Shown piece after piece: positions 45,385 to 54,233 of a stretch of 64,000 nucleotides of DNA. Under the pieces are notes generated by a model. It saw only the letters and a list, made by a program, of their open reading frames with translations. It was not told the DNA's origin and did not search any database. Source of the DNA: Metaclostridioides mangenotii (GTDB lineage Bacteria; Bacillota; Clostridia; Peptostreptococcales; Peptostreptococcaceae); the NCBI RefSeq assembly GCF_018917235.1, contig NZ_JAHLOF010000004.1, positions 62,001-126,000 on the forward strand, in the 5' to 3' direction. The position numbers were made by a program, and so were the translations under genes. The first letter of the stretch is position 1. Every line of letters starts with the position of its first letter.

Positions 45385-46701
45385 GTGAAATTATGGGGTG
45401 GACGTTTTAGAAAAGAAGAAAATAAACTTATGGAGGAATTCAATAAATCATTTGGATACGACTGTGTACTATACAAAAAAGATATAGAAGGAAGTTTAGC
45501 TCATGTACATATGCAACAGCAATGTGGTTTGTTAACTCAGGGGGAAGCAATACAAATATCTAATGGTTTAAGCAGTATATTAAGTGATATTGAAGATGGA
45601 AAGTTACTTCTTGAAGGTAACTATGAAGATATACACAGTTTTGTTGAGATAAATTTAATAGAGAGAATAGGCGAAGTTGGTAAAAAGCTACATACGGGAA
45701 GAAGTAGAAATGACCAAGTTGCTGTGGATATGAGATTGTTTGCAAAAGAAAAAACTATAGGTCTTATAAAGTTAGTTTCAAATTTAAAAGGAACAGTTAA
45801 ACAAGTAGCTGAAAACAATTCAGTAATTATGCCAGGATATACTCATCTACAAAGAGCACAGGTTGTAACTTTTAAACATCATCTACTAGCGTATTTCAGC
45901 ATGCTTGATAGAGATGAAAAGAGACTAAAAAATGCACTTGATATACTTGATGAGTCACCATTAGGATGTGGTGCTCTAGCAGGGACGACTCACGATATAG
46001 ATAGAAATATTACAAGTGAGAAGTTAGGTTTTAAAAAACCTGTAGACAACTTTATGGATGGTGTAAGTGACAGAGACTATTTATTAGAATTAATGAGTGA
46101 TTTTTCTATAATAATGATGCACTTAAGTAGACTTAGTGAAGAACTAATCCTTTGGAGTTCACAAGAGTTTAAGTATGTTGAATTAGACGATCTATATTCT
46201 ACTGGAAGTAGTATTATGCCTCAAAAGAAAAATCCTGATGGAGCTGAGCTAATAAGAGGTAAAGCAGGTAGAGTTTATGGGAATTTATTTAGTCTCTTAA
46301 CTGTGATGAAAGGACTTCCTCTTACTTATAACAAAGATATGCAGGAAGATAAAGAAGGATTTTTTGACAGTGTTCATACTCTTGAGATGTGTCTACAAAT
46401 AATGGAGAGAATGATTGCTACATTAAGAATAAATAAGGAAAATATGAAGATAGCAGTAAAAAATGGATTTTTAAATGCTACAGAAGTTGCAGACTATTTA
46501 GTTAAAAATAAAGTTGCATTTAGAGACGCTCATGGAATAGTTGGTAATATTGTGATATATTGCGAGGATAACAATAAAGCTATAGAAGAATTAACTTTGG
46601 ATGAACTTAGAAAATTCTCAGATTCGTTTGACGAAGATATATATGATTTTATAGATTATGAGAGTATTTTGAATAAAGGTATAAAGAAAAATTTAAGATA
46701 A
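45385..46701 (+). CDS. argH: Argininosuccinate lyase
   Basis: Splits argininosuccinate into arginine and fumarate. 438 residues from GTG 45385 (GAGGTGA five bases upstream), opening KLWGGRFRKEENKLMEEFN. The fumarase-superfamily signature GSSIMPQKKNPDGAELIRGKAG segment (GSSIMPQKKNPD) and HTGRSRNDQVAVD are present. argG and other arginine genes are not in the window, so it stands apart from a classical cluster. Confidence 0.95.
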   Translation: MKLWGGRFRKEENKLMEEFNKSFGYDCVLYKKDIEGSLAHVHMQQQCGLLTQGEAIQISNGLSSILSDIEDGKLLLEGNYEDIHSFVEINLIERIGEVGKKLHTGRSRNDQVAVDMRLFAKEKTIGLIKLVSNLKGTVKQVAENNSVIMPGYTHLQRAQVVTFKHHLLAYFSMLDRDEKRLKNALDILDESPLGCGALAGTTHDIDRNITSEKLGFKKPVDNFMDGVSDRDYLLELMSDFSIIMMHLSRLSEELILWSSQEFKYVELDDLYSTGSSIMPQKKNPDGAELIRGKAGRVYGNLFSLLTVMKGLPLTYNKDMQEDKEGFFDSVHTLEMCLQIMERMIATLRINKENMKIAVKNGFLNATEVADYLVKNKVAFRDAHGIVGNIVIYCEDNNKAIEELTLDELRKFSDSFDEDIYDFIDYESILNKGIKKNLR

Positions 46702-46736
46702 TAAAGTTTTAAAGAATAACTAATAAAACCAATTGA

Positions 46737-46792
46737 GAAGAACCTGTTGATTATAAGTGAAAAAGCTTAGATCATATGGGTTCTTTAATTTT
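46737..46792 (+). terminator. Probable terminator after argH
   Basis: AAGAACC and GGGTTCTT pair over a long loop and are followed by TTAATTTTG. The stem is short. Confidence 0.5.
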
Positions 46793-46812
46793 GTAAAAAA
46801 ATTTAGAGGGAG

Positions 46813-46865
46813 TTGACAAAAATGTAATTTAGGTATATCATATTATCTAATGATAATGAATATCA
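46813..46865 (+). promoter_or_regulatory. Promoter with Fur-like operator before the DUF2325 gene
   Basis: TTGACA (46813-46818), 17 bases, TATCAT (46836-46841). Just downstream TGATAATGAATATCA (46851-46865) is a 7-1-7 inverted repeat with one mismatch, resembling a Fur box. Confidence 0.6.
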
Positions 46866-46902
46866 ATATTGAGTAATAATTAATATAAATGGAGGAGATA
46901 AT

Positions 46903-47229
46903 ATGAATTTATTAGTAATCGGTGGACACGAAAGAATGGAAAGAGACTATATGCAATTAGGTAAAAAGAATGGATTTAAAACAAAAGTTTATACAACTGC
47001 ATCGTCTAAATTAAGTAAATCTATCGGAAACCCGGACGCAGTAGTTATATTGACCTCAACAGTTTCACATAAGATGTGTAGAATTGTAGAAAGTAAAGCA
47101 AAGAAACAGGATATTCCAATAGTAAGACATAAAAACAGCAGTAAGGTTGCTTTTACAGAATGTCTAAACATGGTAAATGAATGTCTTGGAAATTGTGATA
47201 ACTGTATTTACAATATTGATATTGAATAA
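46903..47229 (+). CDS. DUF2325 protein, candidate metal-responsive
   Basis: 108 residues, a compact alpha/beta domain. LLVIGGHERMERDYMQLGKK and DAVVILTSTVSHKM match DUF2325, a family of unknown function related to Toprim/response-regulator-like folds. The C-terminus adds a cysteine cluster, ECLGNCDNCIYN, which could bind a metal or be redox-active. A strong GGAGGAG ribosome site precedes the ATG. A Fur-like box in the promoter suggests iron control; single-gene unit. Confidence 0.75.
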   Translation: MNLLVIGGHERMERDYMQLGKKNGFKTKVYTTASSKLSKSIGNPDAVVILTSTVSHKMCRIVESKAKKQDIPIVRHKNSSKVAFTECLNMVNECLGNCDNCIYNIDIE

Positions 47230-47301
47230 TCGTTCGGATTAGTATATTTAGCTTGATTCATCTTAGAATATAGTTTTTAAAAAAATAATACATAAAAATA
47301 T

Positions 47302-47352
47302 AAAAGGTCTACAGAATTTATGGTGATTTTTCGTTTTCTGTAGACCTTTTTA
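47302..47352. terminator. Terminator between the DUF2325 gene and the convergent carboxypeptidase gene
   Basis: AAAAGGTCTACAGA pairs with TCTGTAGACCTTTT; bidirectional. Confidence 0.85.
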
Positions 47353-47361
47353 TGTTTTATA

Positions 47362-48720
47362 TTATTTATTACGTTTTTTCTTTATTTTAAATCCAATTTT
47401 TACTACTATTAAAATTACTGCAAGTCCTAATACACCTTTAAATATATTAAAGTATAATGCGTTTTCTGTTATAAATGCAAATATACTATTTAAATTGTTT
47501 TGAGCGATTAAGTCTATAGATTTCTCTTTTTCACTACCGCTGTATACATCTAAAGTACCAACTTTATCACCTTTATTAACAGGAAGATTTATCTCATCTA
47601 AGTTCGATTTTATTGTGTAATCTTTCATTTGTTCACCGTTTTTAAGTGTTAGTTTATAACTATATTTAGGTTTATAAATTAACTCCTTCTGTTTAGTGAA
47701 CATGACTTTTTTAGTCTTTACATAATCTTCTCTGTCAAGTACAGTAGCTGTGTAGTAATTATCGAATCCGTAGTCTAAAAGCTCTCTTGAGTCTAAATAA
47801 ATACCATCATTAGTAGAATTAAATACTGCTGCGATTACTCTTCTATCATCCTTTACTGCGCTAGAAAGTAAGCACTTACCAGCCGCATCTGTAAATCCAG
47901 TTTTTATACCATCTACTATATCGTATTTTATATTTACCTCTTTACCCTTATAGGACATTTTTCCGCTAGAAGTTAAAAGTTGATTAGTATTAGAAAAATG
48001 TCTTTCAAATGGATACGCCTCTGTAGCGTCATATTTTATATATGTTGTTTTAACGATTTCTCTAAATACAGTATTGCTCATTGCTTTTCTTGACATTACA
48101 GCCATATCATGGGCTGTAGTATAGTGGTTTGGATCCGGAAGACCATGTGGATTTGTAAAATGAGTATCTACAGCACCGATTGCCTTAGCTTCCGTATTCA
48201 TCATTTCTACAAATTTATTTACGTCTCCTTTTCCTACATATCTAGCCAATACAAATGCTGAGTCGTTTGAAGAATGAACAAGTAAAGCATCTAAAAGTTG
48301 TTTTACAGTAAAGGACTCTCCGTCTTTTAGGTACATACTTGAACCTTCAATAGTTGGCAAGTCTTCTATTTTTATTATTTCGTTTAGGTCAGATACATTT
48401 TTTAAAACATTATATGCCGTCCACATTTTTGTAGTAGAAGCAGGGTAAAGCTTTTGATTTCCGTTTTTACTATATAAAGTTTTTCCTGTTTCGTAATCAA
48501 GAAGTACTGCATATTTTGCTTGCAATGGCAGTGAATCTTTATTACTGACCTCTTGAGTTGTCTTGTTTTCGGTATCCCCTTTAATTGGATTAACAGTTTC
48601 ATTTGTTGTCTGAGTGGTATTATTTTCTTCATTATTGATAGCGTAAGAAATATTAGTCATACCTATGGCAGGAGCTATTGTAACAAAGCCGACTAATAAA
48701 AGTGACAATATCCTTTTCAT
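47362..48720 (-). CDS. dacF: D-alanyl-D-alanine carboxypeptidase (PBP5/DacF type)
   Basis: Trims the pentapeptide of peptidoglycan. 452 residues from ATG 48720 (GGAGG five bases upstream). A signal peptide (residues 1-26), an Asn/Thr-rich linker, then the S11 peptidase core: SxxK in PASTTKM (residues 95-98), SxN in HSSND, and KTG in GIKTGFTD. After the PBP5 C-terminal beta domain there is a final membrane helix and a KKKRNK tail, so it is anchored at the outer face. Confidence 0.93.
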   Translation of the reverse strand: MKRILSLLLVGFVTIAPAIGMTNISYAINNEENNTTQTTNETVNPIKGDTENKTTQEVSNKDSLPLQAKYAVLLDYETGKTLYSKNGNQKLYPASTTKMWTAYNVLKNVSDLNEIIKIEDLPTIEGSSMYLKDGESFTVKQLLDALLVHSSNDSAFVLARYVGKGDVNKFVEMMNTEAKAIGAVDTHFTNPHGLPDPNHYTTAHDMAVMSRKAMSNTVFREIVKTTYIKYDATEAYPFERHFSNTNQLLTSSGKMSYKGKEVNIKYDIVDGIKTGFTDAAGKCLLSSAVKDDRRVIAAVFNSTNDGIYLDSRELLDYGFDNYYTATVLDREDYVKTKKVMFTKQKELIYKPKYSYKLTLKNGEQMKDYTIKSNLDEINLPVNKGDKVGTLDVYSGSEKEKSIDLIAQNNLNSIFAFITENALYFNIFKGVLGLAVILIVVKIGFKIKKKRNK

Positions 48721-48796
48721 ATTAACCTCCAAGTTATAAATTCATATTTTAGTATAGCATAAACATGGCAATAATTAAAAGAAGGGAGTGGTATAT

Positions 48797-49499
48797 ATGA
48801 AAAAAAAGAAGAAAATTATGGTAATTTTTTTTGTTGATTTTAGTTTTTAGTCTTATCGTATTAATAAAACAAGGTATAGGTACTGGTAATGTATATGTTG
48901 TAAGTGACAGTAAAATAGACACCAGCAATAAAAGTAATATAAAGAAAGAGGCAGGGGAGAATAAATCAAAGAATGGGATAAAAAAATTGGATGGTAATAA
49001 AAACGAAGTGAACCTAGACAAAATTACAGTGTATATAAGTGGTGCTATTCAAAAGCCAGGTATAGTTACTATTGAATCTAATAAAAGATTGTTTGATGCA
49101 ATTAAGATGTTAGGGGGTACGTCCGAAGATGCAGATCTTAACAGAGTTAATATGGCTATAAAGTTGGAAGATGAAAAACATTACATTGTACCGCGAATAG
49201 GTGAAGTTATCTCAGTTGAAGATGAGGAGATAAATCAAGTAAGTAATAGTGGACAGACTAATACATCTAACAGTAATGCTAACAAACCGGATCAGAACAA
49301 ATCTTCGAAAGTTAATATAAATACAGCAGATGTTAAAGAATTAGATACACTTCCCGGTATTGGGGAGGCAACAGCAAACAAAATTATTCAACACAGAGAG
49401 GATAATGGAAAATTTAAATCAATAGGAGATATAAAAAATGTAAACGGTATAGGAGAGAAAAAGTTTGATAATATAAAAGACTTAATAAGTGTTAATTAA
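48797..49499 (+). CDS. comEA: ComEA-type DNA-binding competence protein, frame break at a T8 tract
   Basis: Frame from about 48825 to 49499 encodes a membrane helix (LILVFSLIVLIKQ), a Lys/Asn-rich spacer, an SLBB domain (ITVYISGAIQKPGIVTI) and a C-terminal helix-hairpin-helix (VNINTADVKELDTLPGIGEA), i.e. membrane-anchored ComEA, which binds DNA during uptake. This frame has no good start. The only ribosome site (AGAAGGGAG) with ATG at 48797 reads MKKKKKIMVIFF and then stops at TAG after the T8 tract (48825-48832). One T fewer would join them. Either a mutated or switchable gene, or a homopolymer error. Confidence 0.75.
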
Positions 49500-49597
49500 A
49501 GGCCAAAATAATTAACATAACATAATAATAAGTATTTTTTATAGATTTGTAGTATGTTATTATTAATATGTAGAAGTATGGGACAGGAGGAAGAATC

Positions 49598-50650
49598 ATG
49601 GGAAAAGAATTTAAAAAACTTACTGATATGACAAAAGCGGGAGGTTGAGCCGCAAAAATTGGTCCAGAAGTTCTGGCATCAGTGTTATCTCAGCTTCCAA
49701 AAAATGAGAATACAGAAAATTTAATAGTTGGATTAGAAACAGCAGATGATGCTGCAGTATATAAATTAAATGATGAAACGGCTTTAATTCAAACACTTGA
49801 CTTTTTCACACCAATGGTGGATGATCCTTATATATTTGGACAAATATCCGCATCGAATTCACTTTCTGATGTTTATGCTATGGGAGGAAAACCTTTGGTA
49901 GCTATGAATATAGTCTGCTTTCCGTCTTGTCATGATATGGACGTGCTAGCTGAAATTCTTAAAGGCGGTTTTGATAAAGTTAAAGAAAGTGGTGCTCTTT
50001 TAGTAGGAGGGCATACAGTTGATGATCAAGAACCTAAGTACGGGCTTTCTGTTTCAGGTACAGTTCATCCGGATAAAGTACTTGCTAATTCTGGAGCAAA
50101 ACCTGGGGATAAACTAATTCTAACAAAACCAGTAGGAGTTGGTATCTTAAATACTGCTATGAAAGAAGGAATGGTATCCCAAGAGATTTTTGATGAAGTT
50201 ATAAGAGTTATGATTCATTTAAACAAATACGCGGCTATGAGTTTTGAAGATTATGAAGTGAATTCTGTAACCGATATTACAGGGTTTGGCTTAATTGGTC
50301 ATACACTAGAGATGGCTAAAGCATCTGAAGTAGTTATAGAAATAGATTCAAAAAAAGTGCCAATATTAGATGGTGCTGTGGATATGGCAGAAATGGGAAT
50401 TATACCAGAAGGAATGTATAAAAATATGTATCACGCATCAAAAGATGTTGAAGTTGTTGGAGATATAAATGAAGCTGTCAAGGATGTATTTTACGATCCT
50501 CAAACAGCTGGAGGCCTGTTAGTATCTGTTAGAGCTGATTTAGCAGAAGAGTTAGCTGAAGACATGAAGGATAACGGATCTATTGAAGCTAAGATAATCG
50601 GTCAGGTTATTGAGAAAAAAGAAGAAGATAAATATATTAAAATAATATAA
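49598..50650 (+). CDS. selD: Selenophosphate synthase with selenocysteine in its active site
   Basis: Makes selenophosphate from selenide and ATP. From ATG 49598 (ACAGGAGG upstream) the frame runs 351 codons with one in-frame TGA at 49646-49648 (codon 17), where the catalytic Cys17 of other SelD proteins lies: context [13 protein letters not shown]. The TGA must be read as selenocysteine. The rest has [39 protein letters not shown] and DPQTAGGLL, normal for SelD. Bases after the TGA (CCAGAAGTTCTGG, 49663-49675) can form the small hairpin expected of a SECIS. First gene of selDAB. Confidence 0.97.
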
Positions 50651-50672
50651 ACTTTATAGGGAGAGGATAGTT

Positions 50673-52076
50673 TTGGACAAAAGAAATCTATTTGCAATGT
50701 TGCCATCGGTTGATGAAGTAATAAGTGATAAAAGAATTGTTGAAGTTTTAGAGTCTTATCCAAGAATGTTGATTCTTGAGTCGATAAGAGAAAGTATTGA
50801 GTATAATAGACAGAAGATTGTTAAACTTGAAGATGAAGAAGTTGATTCTTACAAGGTTGATTTTGATAAAATTGTAGAAATCTCTTTAGAAAATGTTATT
50901 AACAAATACTCTTTATCGCTTAAAAAGGTAATAAATGCTACAGGCACAGTTCTTCATACAAATCTAGGAAGATCTTTACTTAGTGATAAAATAAAGGATG
51001 AATTGTGGACAGCTGCGTCAAGGTATTCAAATCTTGAGTACAATCTTGACAAAGGAGAGAGAGGGTCTAGGTATGTACATCTTACAGACACAATAAAGAG
51101 ACTTACAGGGGCTGAAGATGTACTAGTAGTTAATAACAATGCAGCAGCAGTTTTATTAGTCTTAAGTACAATGGCGAAAGGTGGAGAGGCAATAGTTTCT
51201 AGAGGAGAACTTGTAGAAGTCGGAGGATCTTTTAGAATACCAAGTATTATGACTTTAAGTGGAGCTGATTTAATAGAGGTAGGTTCTACTAATAAAACAC
51301 ATTTAAATGATTATGAAGACGCTATAACAGAAAATACAAAAGTACTTATGAAGGTTCATACTAGTAACTACAGAGTCTTAGGATTTACAGAAAACATTGG
51401 TGTAGATGTACTTTCAGATCTAGGTAAAAAATATAAACTCCCAGTAATAGAAGATCTTGGAAGCGGAGTTTTTATAGATCTCTCTAAATTTGGAATGACT
51501 TATGAACCAACAGTAATGGACTCACTAAAAAATGGTGCTGATATAGTTACATTTAGTGGTGATAAGATGTTAGGTGGACCACAAGCAGGTATTATAGTTG
51601 GAAAAAAAGAGTATATAGAGAAGATGAAGAAAAATCAACTTACTAGGGCTCTAAGGGTTGATAAATTGACTATTTGTTCTCTAGAAGCAACTCTAAGAAT
51701 GTATTTGGATGAAGATATAGCTTTAGAAAATGTTCCAACGCTTAAAATGCTACTTTATACTTATGATGAATTAACTCAGAGAGCAGAAAACTTGTTCAAT
51801 AAAATTGATAATTTAAACTTAGATGCAAATATTTCGATGGAAGATGGTCTATCACAAGTTGGTGGAGGTTCAATGCCTCTAGAAACTATGAAGAGTAGAG
51901 TAATAGCGATAAGTCCAAAGAGTATAAGTATTTCTGAACTAGAAAAAAGACTAAGACTTAGCAATTCACATATTATTGCAAGAGTTTATGATGATAAATA
52001 TATATTAGATGTTAGAACTATATTTGATGATGAATTCGATGTAGTTGCAAAAGAATTAGAAAAGGCTTTTAAATAG
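50673..52076 (+). CDS. selA: L-seryl-tRNA(Sec) selenium transferase
   Basis: PLP enzyme that converts Ser-tRNA(Sec) to Sec-tRNA(Sec). 467 residues from TTG 50673 (GGGAGAGGA upstream). VINATGTVLHTNLGRS is the family start region, and the PLP lysine is in FSGDKMLGGPQAG (about residue 298). It begins 22 bases after selD and ends 9 bases before selB. Confidence 0.97.
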   Translation: MDKRNLFAMLPSVDEVISDKRIVEVLESYPRMLILESIRESIEYNRQKIVKLEDEEVDSYKVDFDKIVEISLENVINKYSLSLKKVINATGTVLHTNLGRSLLSDKIKDELWTAASRYSNLEYNLDKGERGSRYVHLTDTIKRLTGAEDVLVVNNNAAAVLLVLSTMAKGGEAIVSRGELVEVGGSFRIPSIMTLSGADLIEVGSTNKTHLNDYEDAITENTKVLMKVHTSNYRVLGFTENIGVDVLSDLGKKYKLPVIEDLGSGVFIDLSKFGMTYEPTVMDSLKNGADIVTFSGDKMLGGPQAGIIVGKKEYIEKMKKNQLTRALRVDKLTICSLEATLRMYLDEDIALENVPTLKMLLYTYDELTQRAENLFNKIDNLNLDANISMEDGLSQVGGGSMPLETMKSRVIAISPKSISISELEKRLRLSNSHIIARVYDDKYILDVRTIFDDEFDVVAKELEKAFK

Positions 52077-52085
52077 GAGGAAAAA

Positions 52086-53969
52086 ATGAAGAATGTCATT
52101 ATAGGAACAGCAGGACACATTGATCACGGTAAAACTACTCTTATAAAAGCACTAACAGGTAGAGAAACTGATACTCTTGATGAAGAAAAAAAGAGAGGAA
52201 TTTCAATAAACATAGGATTTACTTATTTTGACTTACCTAGTAATAAAAGAGTTGGTATAGTCGATGTTCCTGGCCATGAGAAGTTTATTAAGAATATGCT
52301 TGCAGGAGCTTCGGGTCTTGATATGGTACTTTTGGTGGTTTCGGCTGAAGAAGGTGTAATGCCTCAGACTGTAGAGCATCTTGATATACTATCATACCTA
52401 AACGTAAAAAAGGGTATAGTTGTACTTACTAAATGCGATGCTGTTGATCCTGAATTTGTTAGTTTAGTAAAAGAGGATGTTTCTGAAAAAATAAAGGATA
52501 CATTTTTGGCAGGCTCAGAGATAATTGAAGTAGACTCAATTTCTAGAAGAGGTATTGATAAACTTATTCATAAAATAGATGAGTTAAGTGACGATATAGA
52601 AGATAAAAATGTGTATTCTCCGGCTAGATTAAATATAGATAGAGTTTTCTCTGTAAAGGGATTTGGAACTGTGATAACAGGTACATTATTTGAAGGTAAA
52701 ATTAATATTGATGATGACTTAATAATATACCCTAAAAATCTAAAAACTAAGATAAGAAGTATACAGGTTCACGGGGAGGATGTTAAAACAGCATACGCTG
52801 GACAGAGAACGGCGATAAATATTTCCAATGTGAAAGTAGAAGATATAGAGAGGGGAAATGTTTTAGCATCTCCAAATTCTCTTGAAGAATCCATGATGTT
52901 AGATGTTAAATTGTCAGCTGTAAAACATACAGAAAAATCTATAAAGCACTGGGATAGATTAAGGCTTTATCACGGTACTAGAGAAATTTTATGTAGAGCA
53001 GTACCGTTAAATATTGAAAAGATCGAACCTGGAGAGAGTGCTTTTGTTCAGCTTAGATTAGAAGAAAGTATAGTATCTAAAAAAGGAGATAAATTTGTAC
53101 TTAGATTATATTCTCCTATGGAAACAATAGGTGGTGGAGTTATAATAGATCCATCTCCTAAAAAACATAAGAGATTTGATGATAAAGTAATTGATGCTTT
53201 AATTGTTAAAGAAAAAGGTGACTTAAAAGATATTATCGAAGAATTTATTAAATCTAGTGAAGAGTATTTATCCATAAAAGAAATTATGAGTTATAGTGGG
53301 GCTCACGAGGCTGATGTAACTAAATCATTAGATAAACTCATAGAAGAAGGTAAATTACTAAATATAAACAATATTTATATGCACATAAATAAGTATAATA
53401 TGCTCAGAGATAAAGCAGTCGATTTATTAGATAATTACCATAAAAAATTCAGACTTAGAAAAGGTATGTTAAAGGAAGAATTGAGATCAAAGGTAGCGAG
53501 TAAGTTTAAAACTAGAGAGATGGATTTACTGCTTGATAGATTTAGCAATGAAGGTATCATAAAAGTTGTTGGAAATATAGTTTCATTAAAAGAATTCGAA
53601 GTTAAATTAAATGAAGCTCAGAAATCTATTTTTACAAATATCAAGAAAAAATTAAAAGCCTGTGGAATGTCATCAATTTTAACTATTGAAGAAGTTTGCG
53701 AAAATAATAACTACAATGAAGTTTTAGAATCTATGATAGGTGAAGATATTGAAAAACTAGATGATATGTATATTATGGATAAGGAAATTTATGAAAGAGC
53801 TAAAAAAATACTTATAGATTATATAGAAAAAAATGGAGAGATTACTTTAGGTGAGTATAGAGACCTAGTTGACTCAAGTAGAAAGAACTGTATGATTATA
53901 CTTGAGAACTTTGATAGAAACAAAATAACTAAAAGAATAGATAATAAAAGGGTGTTTTTTAACTCTTAA
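52086..53969 (+). CDS. selB: Selenocysteine-specific elongation factor SelB
   Basis: Carries Sec-tRNA(Sec) to UGA codons by binding the SECIS hairpin. 627 residues: G domain with [19 protein letters not shown] (G1), [13 protein letters not shown] (G3), LTKCD (G4), then two beta-barrel domains and a C-terminal half made of winged-helix repeats for mRNA binding. Last gene of the sel operon; terminator follows. Confidence 0.97.
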   Translation: MKNVIIGTAGHIDHGKTTLIKALTGRETDTLDEEKKRGISINIGFTYFDLPSNKRVGIVDVPGHEKFIKNMLAGASGLDMVLLVVSAEEGVMPQTVEHLDILSYLNVKKGIVVLTKCDAVDPEFVSLVKEDVSEKIKDTFLAGSEIIEVDSISRRGIDKLIHKIDELSDDIEDKNVYSPARLNIDRVFSVKGFGTVITGTLFEGKINIDDDLIIYPKNLKTKIRSIQVHGEDVKTAYAGQRTAINISNVKVEDIERGNVLASPNSLEESMMLDVKLSAVKHTEKSIKHWDRLRLYHGTREILCRAVPLNIEKIEPGESAFVQLRLEESIVSKKGDKFVLRLYSPMETIGGGVIIDPSPKKHKRFDDKVIDALIVKEKGDLKDIIEEFIKSSEEYLSIKEIMSYSGAHEADVTKSLDKLIEEGKLLNINNIYMHINKYNMLRDKAVDLLDNYHKKFRLRKGMLKEELRSKVASKFKTREMDLLLDRFSNEGIIKVVGNIVSLKEFEVKLNEAQKSIFTNIKKKLKACGMSSILTIEEVCENNNYNEVLESMIGEDIEKLDDMYIMDKEIYERAKKILIDYIEKNGEITLGEYRDLVDSSRKNCMIILENFDRNKITKRIDNKRVFFNS

Positions 53970-53987
53970 ACAATTTTAATAAACACT

Positions 53988-54024
53988 AAAGGTGCATTAC
54001 AAATTAATTTGAATGCACTTTTAA
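53988..54024 (+). terminator. Terminator of the selDAB operon
   Basis: AAAGGTGCATT pairs (one G-T) with AATGCACTTTT around a 13-base loop. Confidence 0.75.
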
Positions 54025-54233
54025 TTTGTATATAAAAACGAATAGATTTATTTAACGAAAATTTAAAATATTAGAACTATATTATGTCGAGTGTTTATAT
54101 TTAAATAAATTTTGTACGATATAATGAAGTTGAAAAAAATAAAAAAATATATTTATTTGTATTTGAAAATGAAAGAAGGAATTAATGTGTCGAGTATCGT
54201 ATAGTTATTTATATTAAAATATTGTTAAGGAGT

